DNA of 64,000 nt from Neodontobutis hainanensis. Taxonomy: Eukaryota; Chordata; Actinopteri; Gobiiformes; Odontobutidae. The first letter of the stretch is position 1. Each line of letters opens with the position of its first letter. Location of the stretch: positions 21,199,501 through 21,263,500 of the forward strand of contig JALDNG010000020.1 in the NCBI GenBank assembly GCA_024349245.1. Direction: 5' to 3'. Of this stretch, positions 53,276 through 64,000 are shown piece by piece. A program made the translations under genes and the position numbers. Below the pieces are notes generated by a model that saw only the letters and a program-made list of their open reading frames with translations, was not told the DNA's origin and searched no databases.

Positions 53276-54466
53276 CAAAAAAGCAAGAAAAACAATGTTT
53301 ATGCTATAACATTTATTATAAATGCTCAATCAAGAAGACTGGATACAAAATAATTAGTTTTAAAGAAGTGACTGCAAGCAGGTGTAGCTTATCCCTGGCC
53401 TGGCAGTAGCTCTACTTCGCAGCAGCTGAAGACCACACCCCACATCTCTGAGCAGTGCTTTTGAATATGCACTGCCCTGAGCATGAGCAGACAGGGTGAG
53501 AAAGAGTGAGGAGAAGAAGAATGTGTTCACTCAGGATGGATGTCTCCCATCACGCAGCTCATTCAACTGCACAATGATTCATTTCACAGCCACTTGGGTA
53601 ATTATGGGAGTCTGCTCTTCACCTCTGGGGAAGAGGCTGCACATGGTGTGTGTGTGGGGGGGTCTACACTCAGATAGTGCGGATGGAGTGAGGGGTGACT
53701 GAGTGAAAACAAAGAGACAGGGTTGAGGAGGATGAGTATGAAGGAGGAGGAGAAGCACGCACATTCTTTTAGTCACTGGAAAAGTGAATTTTCACAGACT
53801 ACAATGGAGCAGACTAATCAGTGATCTATGAGACTCAGGAAACGGTGACCACCGCATGGCCTTTTAAATTAAGCAGTAGAAAGGAGACTACAGAGAAACA
53901 ACAGCATACAGAGAACAGGATTGAAGATACAACTAGGAAGGAAAAGAAAACTGATGCAGGATGCACCAACAGTTGTGTGAAAGCACCCCCTGTTGGTTAA
54001 TTAATCCTTTACATTTTCAGAAATGAATATATGTGCTACCAATTCAATAGTATGATGAGACTGAACTGTTTGATAAATATAACAAATATTCCCTTGTATT
54101 TAAACCGAAAATATATACATGTATTCTGCACTTCCTCTTGTATTACTGGTAATTTGGAACAAGAGCTAATAGTGTACCTTGCATCAAGATTTTTACTTGA
54201 CTGTGGCTGAACAAAAAAATGACTGAGGAATATAATCTACTGTTTATTCACATTCAGTCATTGGTCTTTAGTGAGTTTAGTGAAGTGTGGGGAAAATTGT
54301 AAGTAAAACCTGTTAAACCTGTTAATCATCCCCACCTCCACTTCACTGTGAGACTTTTGAAGAAGCCACAATTATATATATCAATACAGGGCACACATGC
54401 CTCACCTGACCTTTTAAGCATCAGGCTCCACCCACCGCACCAAAATGAAAACTAATGATAATTTCA
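53276..54466. other. Stretch with no recognised gene
   Basis: No supported feature. A GT-rich purine tract lies near 53650-53760. Confidence 0.4.
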
Positions 54467-54578
54467 CTAAAGAAAATGTGAAGATCTAATAATTAACAGA
54501 AAATGTTGTCAGAAAAAAATCATTAAAGAAAATGTGAAGATCTAATAATTAACAGAAAATGTTGTCAGAAAAAAATCA
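54467..54578. repeat. 56-bp tandem duplication
   Basis: Two adjacent copies of a 56-base unit containing AAGATCTAATAATTAACAGA and TGTTGTCAGAAAAAAATCA differ at most at their edges. Confidence 0.93.
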
Positions 54579-54632
54579 TTATTAATTCATTTCAAAATAA
54601 ACATCAACATATATTTACTTACTAAAAAGAGC

Positions 54633-55170
54633 CTCTACTACGGTGGCCGAGACAGCTCAAGACGCTGCAAATGAAGAAAGCACCAGCAAATAAAGAAAAC
54701 ATCTTCATCAGTTTCACAACACGCGCACTGCAAAAGTTCACAACATATACAAATACAAAAACGCGCTGCAAATTCAAAAACGCGCTGCAAATCCTCACAA
54801 CACATACAAATACAAAAACGCGCTGCAAATAACACAGACCACAACGGAAATGTTTTAAGGGGACTCCTTTGAGTGACGAACCCCTAATGGGTCCTGCTTA
54901 TTGTTTGCTCGCCTGTCGCGTTGTTGTCAGTGTTGTTGTCACTGACCTGAAAGGTGAGTTTTTTTTTTTTACTTTTAGATCATGATTGTATAATTGCTTA
55001 GTCGTTTGGATATTGTTGGCCTAAATATATTGTTCGTCAGTCAAATGAGTCCCCTTAAAACATTTCCGTTGTGGTCTGTGTTATTTGCAAACTGATGAAG
55101 ATGTTTTCTTTATTTGCTGGTGCTTTCTTCATTTGCAGCGTGTTGAGCTGTCTCGGTCACCGTACTCTAC
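54633..55170. mobile_element. Fold-back MITE with long inverted arms and 6-bp target duplication
   Basis: CTCTAC occurs at 54633-54638 and 55165-55170. The element between (54639-55164) starts TACGGTGGCCGAGACAGCTC and ends with the reverse complement of TACGGTGACCGAGACAGCTC. Its arms pair over well over 100 bp, including AAGAAAGCACCAGCAAATAA and GACCACAACGGAAATGTTTT. The left arm carries an extra tandem block built on CAAATACAAAAACGCGCTGC. No coding sequence. Confidence 0.85.
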
Positions 55171-55799
55171 AGTACTGTAAGAGACCAGTATTGTGGCAGT
55201 GACGGACAGGACATGTTGAAGGTGGTGGGACATGGTTTTCCAGCATCATCCTCTGACTCTCATCAGCCTAAGTGCACAGTGTGGATTGATGAGGATTTGA
55301 CTCCCCAGGAAGCCCCTCTAAATCAGGTCACAGGTCACACAGCCAGGGATTAGTGCTGCTTTTGATAACGTGCTTCAGATGTTCACAAATTTTGACACAG
55401 TTCACATTGTGTTCACAGAGACTAAAATATGATCCAGTCTATGTACAACAGATCTGATGACTACAGTCTCAATACACAGCTCCTTGTTTCTAAAGGTTTG
55501 CATGATTCCACTCTGTGTCATTTACGTAAAACTGTACATTTGGAGAAACTGACAATAAAAACTGCTTTGACTTTGACTTACCCAAGAGCTTGCCATTGTG
55601 TACTTCCCAAATAGAAATACAAATGCAGATAGAGATACATAGAGATAAATTTGGAAAGGGCAACACTTTAAGAGAGATACTTTGCAGGTGATAGTGTAGC
55701 ATGGTAGCAGAGTAGTTTGAACTCCTGTCTCACAGCAAGAAGGTCCTGGTTTTGATTTCCATCCAGGGCAGGTCCTGGCACAGCCTAACGTGAGCTTTC
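55171..55799. other. Stretch with no recognised gene
   Basis: No supported feature. Confidence 0.4.
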
Positions 55800-56255
55800 T
55801 GTATATTCTATAAACAGGAACTCAGTCTGGCAAAGCTTTGCAAGCCAGTCAGTTCCTCAGATATGTTCCGTACCAACCAATCACATTCAAATGCCGCTGG
55901 AGTGTTGTCTTGCCTCATACTTAGGCGAACAAGTCCCTTGTTCAAAACAATCAAGATGGCGCGCGGCAAGAGTTTGTTTGCCTCTGCTCTTCAATCAGTT
56001 TTAAATAATCCTCAGCTTTTTAGAGCATAAAAGACAGAAGTCATTTGCAGCCGCTCGGCCATATGCCATGTTGGTTTGTTAACTTTGATTGTCACCTAGC
56101 TAACGTTATGTCTGTTGCAATTCCGATTGGTTGGCCCCGAGTTGCAATGTCTCGTCAGGCCCTGCCAAGCCCCACCTTGAGGACAACGAGCTGGTAATGA
56201 GCTTTTCCTGACTCCTTGCTGATACAGCGAGAAGTCTGGCTTGCCAGGCTACCTT
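55800..56255. mobile_element. Probable hAT-type MITE
   Basis: Right end (reverse complement) GTAGCCTGGCAAGCCAGAC and left-side words CAGTCTGGCAAAGC and GCAAGCCAG give inverted, subterminally repeated ends. The interior (GATGGCGCGCGGCAAG, TTGGTTTGTTAACTTTG) is non-coding. Precise borders and target duplication are not evident. Confidence 0.5.
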
Positions 56256-56524
56256 TCTGTGTGGAGTGTGCGTGTTTCTCCCCATGTCTGTGTAGGTTTA
56301 CGCTATCACCAAAAACATGTACAATAAAGGACTACAGATGGAAATTAGCTGTTAAGCTACAGTTTGGTACAAGCATCTCTGTCCCATGCTGTCCCAAAAA
56401 AAACTGTGTCATGAGACACATGATTATACGGATCTCATGTCTGAGAACCATCAAAATGATTTAGAAAATATTTATTTTCGGGATAAAAGTTACACGGTGC
56501 TATTTTGTCTCTGAATATTGTTAT

Positions 56525-56895
56525 TCATCCTGGTCATCTTGAAGAAAAGGTTAAATTAAAACATCTGGACTCAGTTTTCAACGTTTCATCTCTAATTCCA
56601 AGAGACTCAATTCTGAGATCAACTGCTGAAAGAGCTGAGCTTGAGATTGTGTAAGAGTCGTACATCAGTCCGACTCTTCATCAGGAGTCATACTGTCCTT
56701 TCAGAGCTAATGACTATGAGACCAGAACAGCCTGGTGTGTCAGGTTTGGTTTCAGGGGAAACCCCTCCCTCTAGATATATAAGCTCAGCTCTTTTACCAG
56801 TTGATCTCAGAATTGATAAAGTCTCTTGAAATTAGAGACGAAACGTCTCCACCTTGAAAACTGAGTCCAAATGCTTTTACTTTAACCTTTTCTTC
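56525..56895 (+). repeat. Penelope-like terminal repeats in inverted arrangement
   Basis: The left arm (about 56545-56642) and right arm (about 56728-56885) are inverted copies of the family end repeat: AAAACTGAGTCCAAATGCTT and AGAGACGAAACGTC on the right, and their reverse complements (ACATCTGGACTCAGTTTTCA, AACGTTTCATCTCTAATT) on the left. No GIY-YIG or RT lies between, only about 85 bp. This is a collapsed fold-back. Confidence 0.8.
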
Positions 56896-58159
56896 ACGTT
56901 GCTACTTTAAAATTACCTAAAGGAATTTGCTCACCTTAACTTACATAATGTAGTTTCTCAGTGGCCGACAGGCACAGAGTCTGAGGTGGGGCTATTGGCC
57001 CAGTTTTATGTCAAGGAACTATCCAAATTACATAGAGGCTATATATGTTTAGGTGAAAAATTACATTTGGCATTGTATAGTTGTTGCCCAATTTCTAATA
57101 AAAGCACTAGAAAGAATTATCATGTAGCCAAAAGTACTCCTCAGAAAAGGCAGCACAGGTGCATCTTTATCGTCAACCATTTTCTTTCTGTGTTTTGAGT
57201 ATTTTTAAAGCCACAAGTTGTAGTTTCACTAAATGTGCAGCTTTGTTCAAAATCCCTGAGCTATGGAGAGAGCAGGTGCAGGGCCACAGTGACAACCACA
57301 ATTTATGGGCTGCTCCTGAGCAAGAGAACACATTCAATAATATGGTGGAAGATTAATCCATTCCTACGCTGGGCTGGGCTCATGGGGTGCCACCACTGTA
57401 GTGATTTACACAAGCAGGTAGCCCAACTCAGCAGTTAAGCCATCGCAGATGTAGAACACTTGTGTGTTAGCAGTTCAGCTCCATTTAATTATTCTTTAAG
57501 CTTCTCTTTCTGTCACTGTTGTAAATTTAACCTAAGAGAAGCCTATATATTAGACTAATGTTCAGATTTATTTGTGCTCTCTCCCAAACCAGACAGTGCC
57601 ACAGCAGTTCATTAAAATGAGATTTTTTTTCCCTGTGTATAGAAAAGCCAGCAAAAATCTAGATCCAGAATATTATTGCATAAACCTGTGGGGTAAACGC
57701 CACAGTCGGTACAGAGTGAGACAATGGGACTTGTTCCAGTGAGATGAGAGGAAGCATTGACAGGCACTGGGAGCAGCAGGCGTTTGGACAGACATGATGT
57801 ACAGCCTTGCATAATGAGCTCTCAGTCCCATTAATCTACGCAGACTCAAACGCTTGATGAGAATATGATGCATTTGGTGAAAGGTCTTTCCAATGAATGT
57901 CACTTTGAAGAACAGAGACAGAGCTGGAACCAAAGCCCAAGCAAAGTCAGTGCAATTTCTACAAGAACATCACATTTTGTTTCCCAAAATGCATAAAAGT
58001 ATAGAGGACTCACACAACACAGGTGTTTTGTATCAATAATGTTGTTAAACCATATACAATTGTCTTTCCCAGAGCAGCAATTTGTATGAGGGCAATTACT
58101 GGGGTTAAGATCCAAAGGTTGTGTGTGTAGTTTTCTGGCTTATTTATTGACAAAAGTGC
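56896..58159. other. Stretch with no recognised gene
   Basis: Short open frames on both strands have no recognisable similarity. No repeat identified. Confidence 0.35.
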
Positions 58160-58465
58160 AGACTGCAATTCCATACCACACACATTTTTGGAGCATGGTA
58201 ACAGCCTTGGTAGCACATGCAGGGACAGTACAGCAGTACGGGTCGGGTCAGAAGGGTTTAAAGGGTCCCCAAAAACTATATTTTCACACACCAGAAAATA
58301 CTTAAAGTCTGCTTCAAAATACATTTTATTTTTCATAAAGCAACACAATTTTTCTTGAACTATTGTGGCATTCACAGCACATTGGAAACACGAGCCAGAT
58401 GTTACCATACCATACCGTACTAACCCAACCTGTACTGTGCCATTGCAGTGTGAACTAGACGTGTT
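58160..58465. mobile_element. Possible MITE with CATACCATACCGTAC-type ends
   Basis: The right side has TACCATACCATACCGTACTA and CTGTACTGTGCCATTGCAGT; the left has GGGACAGTACAGCAGTACGG. These are loosely inverted and resemble ends of a common fish MITE. Borders and family are uncertain. Confidence 0.35.
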
Positions 58466-59707
58466 TGAAGACTGAAATAAAAACATTAATATTATTCTAC
58501 CTTTTTTATTTTTTTATTCAATTATTTGTGCATTTGTGTCCTGATAAGTCTCCTGCACTAACAACATTTGGATTAAAGCTGCATTGTCAATCAGTTTTCA
58601 AATTGTTTGTTTAAGATTCCTCCGAAACAAACATAAGTATACCATACTCTGGATTAATGAGTACCTACAGAACAGTTTCTTTGGGTAAAAGCATTAAATA
58701 AATGACTAATTTGAATAATTTTAGTCTGCAAATAACTACTGTACCAAAACTTAAAAGGCACAAAAACTTTATTCTGTAACATTTTAATGTAAGGAAATAC
58801 ATATTAGTGCTGCTGTGAAAGAGGTGCTGCCTATAAAAATGTAAAACCACGGAGTGAGACCTAATGGGGCTTGTTCTGTGAGGGGAGTCAAAGCCACTGG
58901 GGCTAAAGTCCCTTTACTATGAGTAGGGCACTGCTGACATGGATTTGATGGTGTTCTGTAATTTATGAGCCTATACAAAATGTTTGATCACTGTGTACCA
59001 GATAAATAACGCCAGACACAACCAGTCTGAGGAAAACACAGCAGAAACCAGTTCTGCCTTTGAGCTCAAGTACTTTCAAATGAGCTAATGTAAGCAGGCA
59101 GTTTAAATGAAGTCTCTAAATGTGTTTCCATGGATGGGCTAGATCTGGAGTAATTTGTGTAGTAATGGGGCTGCACCCTGCTGTGAGGGGGCTCTTTTCA
59201 ATTCACAAACATGTTTGGGCAAATGAATCTCACATCTATTCGCCTCTGAACTCTTTCAGACTCAGCTCTGGAGAACATAAGTATATATTTAACTGTTTCT
59301 GTTGTTTTAACAGTGTCAGACAGAGTAGGAGTCACGATGGCTCAAAAGAATTGTCATTATTTTGTAAATCTGCCTCATTGACAACAGACTGGTCCTACAG
59401 ATGCTGAAAACACCTGAAACTGTAGTTATACTGCCCTCTAGTGTGAATAGAAAGGACTTCCATCTTTCAAAGAAAATACCTTCCCGACAGTGGTTACTCA
59501 TTAGCAGTCATGTATTTACTGACAGATATAATCCAATGCCTCAGGGTTCATTTGCAGTCATCAACTGGAATTATTCTCCCTCTGACAAACTATAGCAGCC
59601 TCTCAAGGTCAAAACTCAAACTTCAAATTCCAATTGGGTTTAAAAACTGACAGTTGCACTATTTAACTTACAAGAAGGAAATATATAAATGCCAAATTAT
59701 AAATTAC

Positions 59708-59712
<5 letters not shown>
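58466..59712. other. Stretch with no recognised gene
   Basis: No supported feature. Confidence 0.4.

Positions 59713-59790
<78 letters not shown>
59713..59790. repeat. (TA)n microsatellite
   Basis: About 39 uninterrupted TA units. Confidence 0.97.
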
Positions 59791-59795
<5 letters not shown>

Positions 59796-60734
59796 AAAAC
59801 CACTTAAGACTGACTTAGTAAGGTGAATCACAAAGAAACAAATTTACATTTTCCATCCAAGAACTTAGAGTTACTTCAACACCATTTTATAACTTTTGCC
59901 CTAATTTCCATCATAATTTAGGTAGCTTTTGCAAAATAATCCACTGCTCCTACTCTTCTACAACTCTACCAGCAGATGCTCCTCTGTTAACTCTGTGTCT
60001 CCACAATGACTCGCAGGTGTCACATGTTGGCTGAACTGTCAGGAGCTGCTATAAGCCTGCAGTGACAAACAGTGTTACTAATAGTGACATGCTGCCATCT
60101 GAGGCCTCAAATACATTTGATATCAGAGTGTGGAAGATGTAGCCCCACACTATCATATGGTTGCACATAAATAAATGTAATTTGGACATCAAGTCTTCCT
60201 GTTACTTAAAGATTCAACAAGCATTTATTCTGGGTAATGACAAAATCAAAGTGTGAGCTGTTTGGCCAACCGCAGATGCTGTTAAGTCAGAGCTGACACT
60301 GGGCTCTGAAAACGCAGCTGAAGTCCTCCAAAGCAGTGCCCGGGGCTTTCCATCTCATAAATGACTTTCACATTATTCACACTGAAGGTTTAATCAGAGA
60401 ATAGACATTTATGACTGTCCACCACAGTTCAAAGACCTGCATTGTTTGAATGGACAAAAGTAGACTGATTGGTTTAAATTGCCCAAAAGAGTGAGAGTGA
60501 GAGTGTGAGTGTTTCGGAGTGTGATAAACTGGAAACGTGTCAGAGTTGGCAAGGAGGTCCTCCACAAAAGAAGAGCTATTGAAAATGTATGTATTGTATT
60601 TGTCTATACTAACTGTTCATAGTTTTAGAGCCTCTTACAGATGAATGCCTCAAATCAGTTGACTTTGTAACATTTGCCAGCAAACCAAAAACTTAAATGA
60701 TGACATACAATATGTATGTGGAAAGTAGTCCTAT
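59791..60734. other. Stretch with no recognised gene
   Basis: No supported feature. A short GAGAGTGAGAGTGTGAGTG tract lies at about 60491. Confidence 0.4.
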
Positions 60735-60853
60735 CAATTTATCTCTAAAGGGAGGGATTTAACCTAAAACTAACTCTGATTGGACCCGGCTGTTCTGGTC
60801 TCATAGTCATAAGCGATGAAAGGACAGTCTGTTTCCTGATGTGAGCGTAGTTA

Positions 60854-61145
60854 AAGGACAAGACAAGACAAGACATTTACTTTTGTATAGCCCAATATCA
60901 CAACAACAGCCGCCACAAAGGCCTTACCAGATTGCACTAGACAACATCCCCTGTCCTTAGACCCTCCATCAGGGTGAGGAAAAACTCCAAAAAAAACCAG
61001 CCGGGAAAAAAGAGAAACCTCAGGGAGAACCACAGAAGGAGGGATCCACTCCCAGGACGGACAGGCCGTGCAAGAATGTGTCCAGGACAGTTGGAAAAAT
61101 ACATAGAATTACACAAACATATTCACAAACAAAACAGTTTCCACT
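60854..61145. repeat. Dispersed teleost repeat inserted in the Penelope-like copy
   Basis: Head AAGGACAAGACAAGACAAGA, then TTTTGTATAGCCCAATATCA, GTCCTTAGACCCTCCATC, GGTGAGGAAAAACTCC and CAGGGAGAACCACAGAAGG are a common fish dispersed repeat whose parent family I cannot name with certainty. It separates the terminal-repeat fragment from the coding part. Confidence 0.6.
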
Positions 61146-61249
61146 CTGTGAGTGTGTAAGGGTGGATGGGACCTTGGCCAACATCAAGGTAAACTAAAGG
61201 CTCAGGTGAGTTGTTAGTGTCAATGTTCCATTCAGTTGTTCTAGAGTCA

Positions 61250-61870
61250 AACTGTTTGGGTTTAGGTTTCAAAAAACTGTTATAAATACTAGGCAACATG
61301 AATCTGACGCCACCTCCTCTGTTCAGAGAGGACAGAGAAAATGGCTTCCTTCAACCCTCTCTCAAACCATCTGGCCTCTCTGACCAAAATTCGGACATTG
61401 CTGTCCTCAAAAGAATGTCCTTTGTCTTTGAGGTTGAGGTGGACTGCAGACTCAGGTCCTCCAGGATTGGCTCTTCTGTGCTGATACATCCTCTTGTGAA
61501 GCTGTTGTTTAGTTTCACCGACATAACTGTCCCTGCACTCTTCACTGAACTGCATAAACTACATTACTCTGTTTGTGGGGATCTTGTCTTTAGGATGGAC
61601 CAGTTTTTGACACAGAGTGTTCTCTGGTTTAAAGTGTACTGGATAGTTCTGTTTGTAGAAAATCCTTTTTAAGATTTTCAGATAAACCAGACACATAAGG
61701 GATAACTACACCCTTCCCTTTTGTCCCTGGTTCCTGTCTGTTTAGTGTCTGTGTCCTCTTGGTTTTGTTGAAAGTCCATCTGGGGTATCCACAGTCTCTC
61801 AGAGTTTTATGTTGTTAGATGTGTTGTTCTTCTTTCCATTTACTTTCTGAGGTTGTGGGCACCTCTTGTG
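61250..61870 (-). pseudogene. Penelope-like linker and GIY-YIG endonuclease
   Basis: Linker blocks GYPRWTFNKTKRTQT, GTKGKGVVIPYVSGLSENLK lead to FSEECRDSYVGETKQQLHKR (GIY-YIG core; the YVG part is kept and the Arg helix follows) and MYQHRRANPGGPESAVHLNL, then KDKGHSFEDSNVRILVREAR with WFERGLKEAIF. A break near 61335 changes the frame in the last part (PSLNR-type end lost). The open frame 61289-61555 is the best-preserved endonuclease piece in the window. Confidence 0.85.
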
Positions 61871-61879
61871 CTCTGTGTT

Positions 61880-62665
61880 GAAGGGTCCTGATGACTCCCA
61901 GCTTGTGCTGCAGAGGCTGGTGTGAATCAAACAGCAAGTATTGATCTGTGTGTGTTGGCTTCCTATAAACTTCTACAAGACATTCTACTAGTGTCTTGTC
62001 TCACAAATAACCACTGCACAGTCTAAGAAGGCCCAACTGTCATCTATGGCATCTTCACAGGGCCACTGCATTGATGTGTTCTGTGAAAGTTTCCCTGGGT
62101 TCTGGGACCTAAATATCATGCATATATCTGAACCAGTGACTGGGTACTGCACCTGGGAAAGAGACCAGAGCTCTGTCGGGGAGACAGGTGAGGACGCAGT
62201 GGCTCAGCGGTAGAGTGGTTGTCCTATAACCAGAAAGTGGGGGTGTTACAGCTGTAATATTGGTTAATAGAAGCTTAATGTAAGTTGCTTTGGCTAAACG
62301 TATGTAAATGTAGGTTATCAGATGGCACAGCTGGGTTTTTGTCTGTAGAAGTTACCTCTGAACTGGAAATAAGTAGCCATACCTACAGTAACCTGCAAAT
62401 ATGGTCCTGTGAGTTGATAATATGGTGTTGTGAGTGACTTACCAATGGAGCCAAGATGATGGCCAGGTTTTCGGCTACATTGTAGGTGGCTGAATCTGTG
62501 CTGCTTACTATGGGTTGTTGTGGAATTTCTTCTTTGTGTATTTTGTGTAAGCTGTAGATACATGGAGTGGCGTTCCCACGAGTGTGACCACAGTCCACAC
62601 AAAAGTACTGCCTGTGAGGGGTAATGATCTACCTTATAATTTATTTGCATTAATCTCATCTCTCG
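61880..62665 (-). pseudogene. Penelope-like reverse transcriptase, decayed
   Basis: The upper part reads CIYSLHKIHKEEIPQQPIVS, STDSATYNVAENLAIILAPL, then after the SINE the palm near 62130: FRYMHDI followed by a stop, where YVDD would be expected. Then FTEHINAV, EVYRKPTHTDQYLLFDSHQ and PLQHKLGVIRTLQHRAQEV. The catalytic aspartate pair is therefore damaged (MHD), and much of the palm between the two parts is missing. Confidence 0.8.
62190..62314 (+). mobile_element. tRNA-derived SINE, short, inserted in the Penelope-like RT
   Basis: A box TGGCTCAGCGG (62200-62210) is clear. The B-box region is decayed (GGGGGTGTTACAG), and the short tail TAAGTTGCTTTGGCTAAACG and TATGTAAATGTAGG ends it. It differs from the other SINEs in the window and may be another family. 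Confidence 0.6.
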
Positions 62666-63527
62666 CATTTTGACAATGTCCGAGCATAAAAATAACTAAT
62701 GCAGCAGCAGCCAAACACTGTCCCACTGTCCGTCAGCACAGTCCCAAATGCTCAAGCTGCAATGTGTTAATAATACTTCCATCACAGAGCCTAATAATGC
62801 ATAGTTCGGCTGTATATCTGTCCACGCTCTACAACGGGACTCAGCGTGTCATCGTTCATTACCTGGGCTCAGGTAATGAACGATGACACATCAGTTTATG
62901 ATTCTCCACAGAGCCCACATATCCACTCAATGAGCCTCTAATGACATGAAGAATAATGTAGTTACTGTGCTACCGACTGAAACTACTGACCTGGAGGAGT
63001 ATTTTTATTATGGGACAGTCACTACATGACACAGGCCATGGCTGTTCAACTTCAGTGGAATTATTGAACAGAAAGAACTAATAACAACAACAATAATGTA
63101 TACAAGCAACAACAAGTATAGCTTTTTCAAAATTACTTTCATGAGTTTTTTCTTCAGAAACTTAAAAATTCTACAACTTATTTGAACGCTTTATGTCACT
63201 GCTATCCAACATTTGTTAAGTTAGATATTATAATTTAAATAAATAAACACTTTCAGACAAATTATTGATAATAAACTCTAACATGTCATTAAAAGCATCT
63301 GAAAACCATTCAACACAAAGAGTAAAAGGAAAAACTTGGGTCAAATTGTATCATTGCAACTAAAGTCTAATTTTTATCTTGTAGTACTTAGTAATTACAG
63401 ATTAAATAAAAAAAAATATCTTAACAGGACACAATTATTACAGCCTTTAATTAGAAACTGGGCGACAGGCAGTGAGAGTGTGTTTGTGCAGAGACAGATG
63501 CAGACTGAAGGCTTGCATCTGTCAGAC
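62666..63527. other. Stretch with a perfect hairpin, otherwise no recognised gene
   Basis: No coding frame. The part 62690-63010 has balanced composition and includes the hairpin at 62846-62889; the remainder is AT-rich. Confidence 0.4.
62846..62889. repeat. Perfect hairpin, 20-bp arms, 4-base loop
   Basis: Left arm 62846-62865 (GTGTCATCGTTCATTACCTG) and right arm 62870-62889 are exact reverse complements around GGCT. The pairing stops sharply at both outer ends (C opposite A). No transposon ends are visible around it. Confidence 0.95.
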
Positions 63528-63697
63528 TGTAAACAGGACTTAACTCTGACAAAACTGTAAACAGGACTTAACTCTGACTAAACTGTAAACAGGACTTAAC
63601 TCTGACAAAACTGTAAACAGGACTTAACTCTGACAAAACTGTAAACAGGACTTAACTCTGACAAAACTGTAAACAGGACTTAACTCTGACAAAACTC
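63528..63697. repeat. 28-bp tandem array, six units
   Basis: Units start at 63528, 63556, 63584, 63612, 63640 and 63668, each TGTAAACAGGACTTAACTCT plus GACAAAAC, with one A-to-T variant. Units touch directly, with no spacers. Confidence 0.97.
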
Positions 63698-64000
63698 TCA
63701 TTTTCAACTTTGAACAACAGAAGTGTCTAATACATGAACGAGTGTCGTACTTACATTTCCCAACATTATCTGCTCCATTAGATGCAGACAACGTCAGTGA
63801 AGGCAAGGATGTGTTCATGCACAAAGAAAAAGTGGGAAATCTGATAAACTTTCGATAAACTTTGATAAGAGAATTTCTTTTAACCTCTCAGGGGCTAAAA
63901 TTGTGTTGGCCTGCGAGTCATTAGCTGAATAGGTCTCACTCACATGGGTGCTCAAAAAGAGCAATATATTTCCAGTGACTAAATTATTTTTAGCACAGTT
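63698..64000. other. Terminal stretch, no recognised gene
   Basis: No supported feature up to the end of the window. Confidence 0.4.

Larger units (their letters stand above)
60735..62665 (-). mobile_element. Penelope-like retroelement with RT and GIY-YIG remnants
   Basis: This is the most complete Penelope-like copy in the window. On the minus strand it runs from an RT segment (62665-62315), across a SINE (62314-62190), through the RT palm/thumb (62180-61880), linker (61870-61560), GIY-YIG (61555-61250), and a terminal-repeat fragment (60735-60850) after a second insert (60854-61145). The RT start is missing. Confidence 0.85.

Noticed and set aside
63528..63697. CRISPR-like regularity of 28-bp repeats (also 25641-26116)
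   Set aside because: The units are directly contiguous with no spacers, and the context is a eukaryotic genome. These are minisatellites.

Overview
The window looks like intergenic, repeat-dense chromosomal DNA from a teleost fish. The evidence is the set of transposon families, most of them typical of ray-finned fish: a Rex6/Dong-type R4 LINE, a Rex1/Babar-like LINE, an L2 LINE with an esterase-type ORF1, RTE LINE fragments, Penelope-like elements with GIY-YIG endonuclease, two kinds of Ty3/gypsy LTR element, a hAT transposon with introns, a PIF/Harbinger transposon, several Tc1-like copies, tRNA-derived SINEs and fold-back MITEs. I recognise no host protein-coding exon, rRNA or functional tRNA. 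Every coding sequence I could identify belongs to a mobile element, and all of them carry frameshifts, stops or deletions. Species and lineage cannot be fixed from this stretch.

Layout. 1-9.6 kb: an internally deleted Tc1-like copy, a Penelope terminal-repeat fragment, a SINE, a degenerate Penelope copy with inverted terminal repeats, LINE remnants and a dispersed repeat. 12.3-13.85 kb: a SINE and a second Tc1-like family. 14.73-16.68 kb: a Rex6/Dong-type element bordered by TA microsatellite on both sides. 16.68-30.43 kb: a minus-strand Gmr1-type gypsy element with LTRs at both ends, gene order protease-integrase-RT-RNase H, a polypurine tract and a 3' LTR. It is heavily interrupted. Its gag/protease region holds a Tc1-like piece, a hAT-like MITE with a CA microsatellite, and another repeat. 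Its 5' leader holds a second LTR element (22.10-29.76 kb) whose internal region is almost nothing but successive minisatellite arrays. One LTR of that second element is itself split by a hAT transposon (22125-26705) flanked by a perfect 8-bp target duplication. 30.4-37.8 kb: a Tc1-like tail, a PIF/Harbinger element with TAA duplications, an abutting TTAA-flanked MITE, and apparently unique DNA.

37.8-48.1 kb: an RTE fragment, then a plus-strand L2 LINE in pieces (ORF1 esterase, endonuclease, RT palm start, RT catalytic part, C-terminus). The pieces are separated by a 3'-truncated gypsy element, an inverted Rex1-like LINE and an inverted RTE LINE. 48.1-64 kb: mostly single-copy-looking DNA with MITEs, a Tc1-like copy split by a SINE, a Penelope fragment, a Penelope fold-back, a Penelope copy with RT and GIY-YIG remnants split by two other repeats, microsatellites, a perfect 20-bp hairpin and a 28-bp tandem array.

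These elements do not form a cooperating gene system. The information lies in the order of insertion, the structural signatures still readable (target duplications, LTR ends, introns, hairpins), and the minisatellite-filled LTR element, which I regard as the most unusual object here.
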